Part shown: positions 14,113-14,814 of the stretch, one piece after another
How the letters are laid out: each line of letters starts with the position of its first letter
How positions within the stretch are numbered: position 1 is the first letter of the stretch
NCBI GenBank assembly: GCA_023416875.1
Contig: JAEZGT010000342.1
Span: 1 to 14,814 of the forward strand
Source: Pseudomonadota bacterium
Lineage (GTDB): Bacteria > Pseudomonadota > Gammaproteobacteria > Pseudomonadales > Cellvibrionaceae
Reading direction: 5' to 3'
Length of the DNA stretch: 14,814 nt
Program-made: the position numbers and the translations under genes
Notes under the pieces: generated by a model
Told to the model about the DNA's origin: nothing
Database searches by the model: none
The model's input: the letters and a program-made list of their open reading frames with translations, nothing else

Positions 14113-14140
14113 TGGACATCATATGTTTTGCCGCTAGAAT
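14113..14140 (+). promoter_or_regulatory. Candidate fabA promoter
   Basis: TGGACA (14113-14118), a 16-base spacer and TAGAAT (14135-14140) each differ from consensus at one position. The start would be near 14147, giving an unusually long leader of about 123 bases before fabA in which I find no recognised regulatory structure. Confidence 0.5.
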
Positions 14141-14269
14141 GGCAGTCCCCCGAGAATCGGCACCCCAGAAGCGGCGGCTTATTCAACGGCAGTGCCCAGA
14201 CCAGAATAAGTTAAGCACGAAGTCCGGCAGCTTCTCCTGATCATTAACATCACGACACAAGAGCACCCT

Positions 14270-14794
14270 ATGCAGCCTTTCGAGCCGAAACCTTCCTACG
14301 GACGCGACGAATTGCTCGCCTGTGGCGACGGCCTTATGTTTGGCCCCGGCAATGCACAATTACCTAAACCAAATATGCTGATGGTGGATCGCATCGCCCA
14401 TATCAGTCAGGTCGGCGGCGAGTTCGGCAAAGGGGAAATTGTCGCGGAGTTGGATATTCATCCCGACCTCTGGTTCTTTCAATGCCACTTTCCCGGCGAT
14501 CCGGTAATGCCCGGCTGCCTTGGCCTCGATGCCATGTGGCAACTGGTGGGCTTTTATCTTGCGTGGCGCGGCAATCCCGGAAGAGGCCGCGCCCTTGGTG
14601 CCGGAGAGGTAAAATTCACTGGCCAAATCCTGCCGTCCGCTAAGAAGGTCACCTATCACATCAATTTGAAGCGCGTGATCGAACGAAAACTGGTCATGGG
14701 AATCGCAGATGGTAGAGTCACCGTCGACGGCAAAGACATCTATTTTGCTAAAGATCTGCGCGTCGGACTGTTCACCAATACCGAAAGCTTTTAA
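14270..14794 (+). CDS. fabA: FabA, 3-hydroxydecanoyl-ACP dehydratase/isomerase
   Basis: The 174-residue hot-dog-fold enzyme dehydrates 3-hydroxydecanoyl-ACP and isomerises the trans-2 to the cis-3 product, opening the anaerobic route to unsaturated fatty acids. Catalytic H73 lies in WFFQCHFPGDPVMPGCLGLD and D87 in GLDAMWQLVGFYLAW. GRGRALGAGEVKFTGQILP (104-122) and KKVTYHINLKRVI complete the family pattern, and the length matches E. coli FabA (172). The ATG at 14270 is preceded by AAGAG with a seven-base gap. In many gammaproteobacteria fabB follows directly; here the window ends 20 bases after the stop. It is divergent from galU. Confidence 0.97.
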   Translation: MQPFEPKPSYGRDELLACGDGLMFGPGNAQLPKPNMLMVDRIAHISQVGGEFGKGEIVAELDIHPDLWFFQCHFPGDPVMPGCLGLDAMWQLVGFYLAWRGNPGRGRALGAGEVKFTGQILPSAKKVTYHINLKRVIERKLVMGIADGRVTVDGKDIYFAKDLRVGLFTNTESF

Positions 14795-14800
14795 TTATCC

Positions 14801-14808
14801 AGAGGGGG
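14801..14808 (+). promoter_or_regulatory. Likely ribosome binding site of the next gene (fabB expected)
   Basis: AGAGGGGG lies seven bases after the fabA stop and just before the window edge, with no terminator between. This fits translation of a co-transcribed downstream gene. That the gene is fabB is inferred only from common gene order. Confidence 0.4.
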
Positions 14809-14814
14809 TTCTTG

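Noticed and set aside
12690..14240. Open frame of 516 codons on the plus strand
   Set aside because: It crosses antisense through phosphomannomutase and galU and into the galU/fabA control region; its length reflects codon bias of the real genes.

Overview
The window is a stretch of ordinary chromosome from a gammaproteobacterium. Protein sequences and gene order resemble Pseudomonas and the marine/cellulolytic Cellvibrionaceae-type lineages. This placement is inferred from recalled family sequences; no search was run. Nearly all genes are on the minus strand. Exceptions are suhB, a small unknown gene and fabA.

From the left: the start of iscS (cut by the window edge) and iscR, preceded by a promoter overlapping a near-consensus IscR type 1 operator; trmJ; and suhB, divergent from trmJ with an extended -10 promoter. 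Next come a soluble PAS-PAS hybrid histidine kinase, a 64-residue unknown gene on the plus strand, and a shared terminator. Then follow secF and secD, tgt, and a queA gene broken by a single-base frameshift. The queA-tgt-secD-secF-suhB-trmJ-iscR-iscS order is the familiar one, but yajC is absent between tgt and secD, and the kinase plus small gene lie between secF and suhB.

Upstream of queA is a 308-base stretch without a protein gene. It holds two terminators and a decayed 3' fragment of a second initiator tRNA. Beyond it is an intact initiator tRNA-fMet with its own strong promoter and terminator. Then come a DUF523-DUF1722 protein (desulfurase-like N-terminal domain), a phosphomannomutase and galU, the last two apparently an operon for nucleotide-sugar precursors. 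galU is divergent from fabA across a 260-base region containing a perfect 17-base palindrome. The window ends just after fabA with a likely ribosome binding site for the next gene.

The genes cover Fe-S cluster assembly and its regulation, tRNA modification (TrmJ, QueA, Tgt), protein export (SecDF), envelope sugar precursors (GalU, phosphomannomutase) and unsaturated fatty acid synthesis (FabA). I found no mobile element, CRISPR array or defence island. The most interesting items are the queA frameshift, the duplicated and decayed tRNA-fMet unit, the missing yajC, the galU/fabA palindrome and the unknown small gene. I do not see convincing evidence of a wholly new system.
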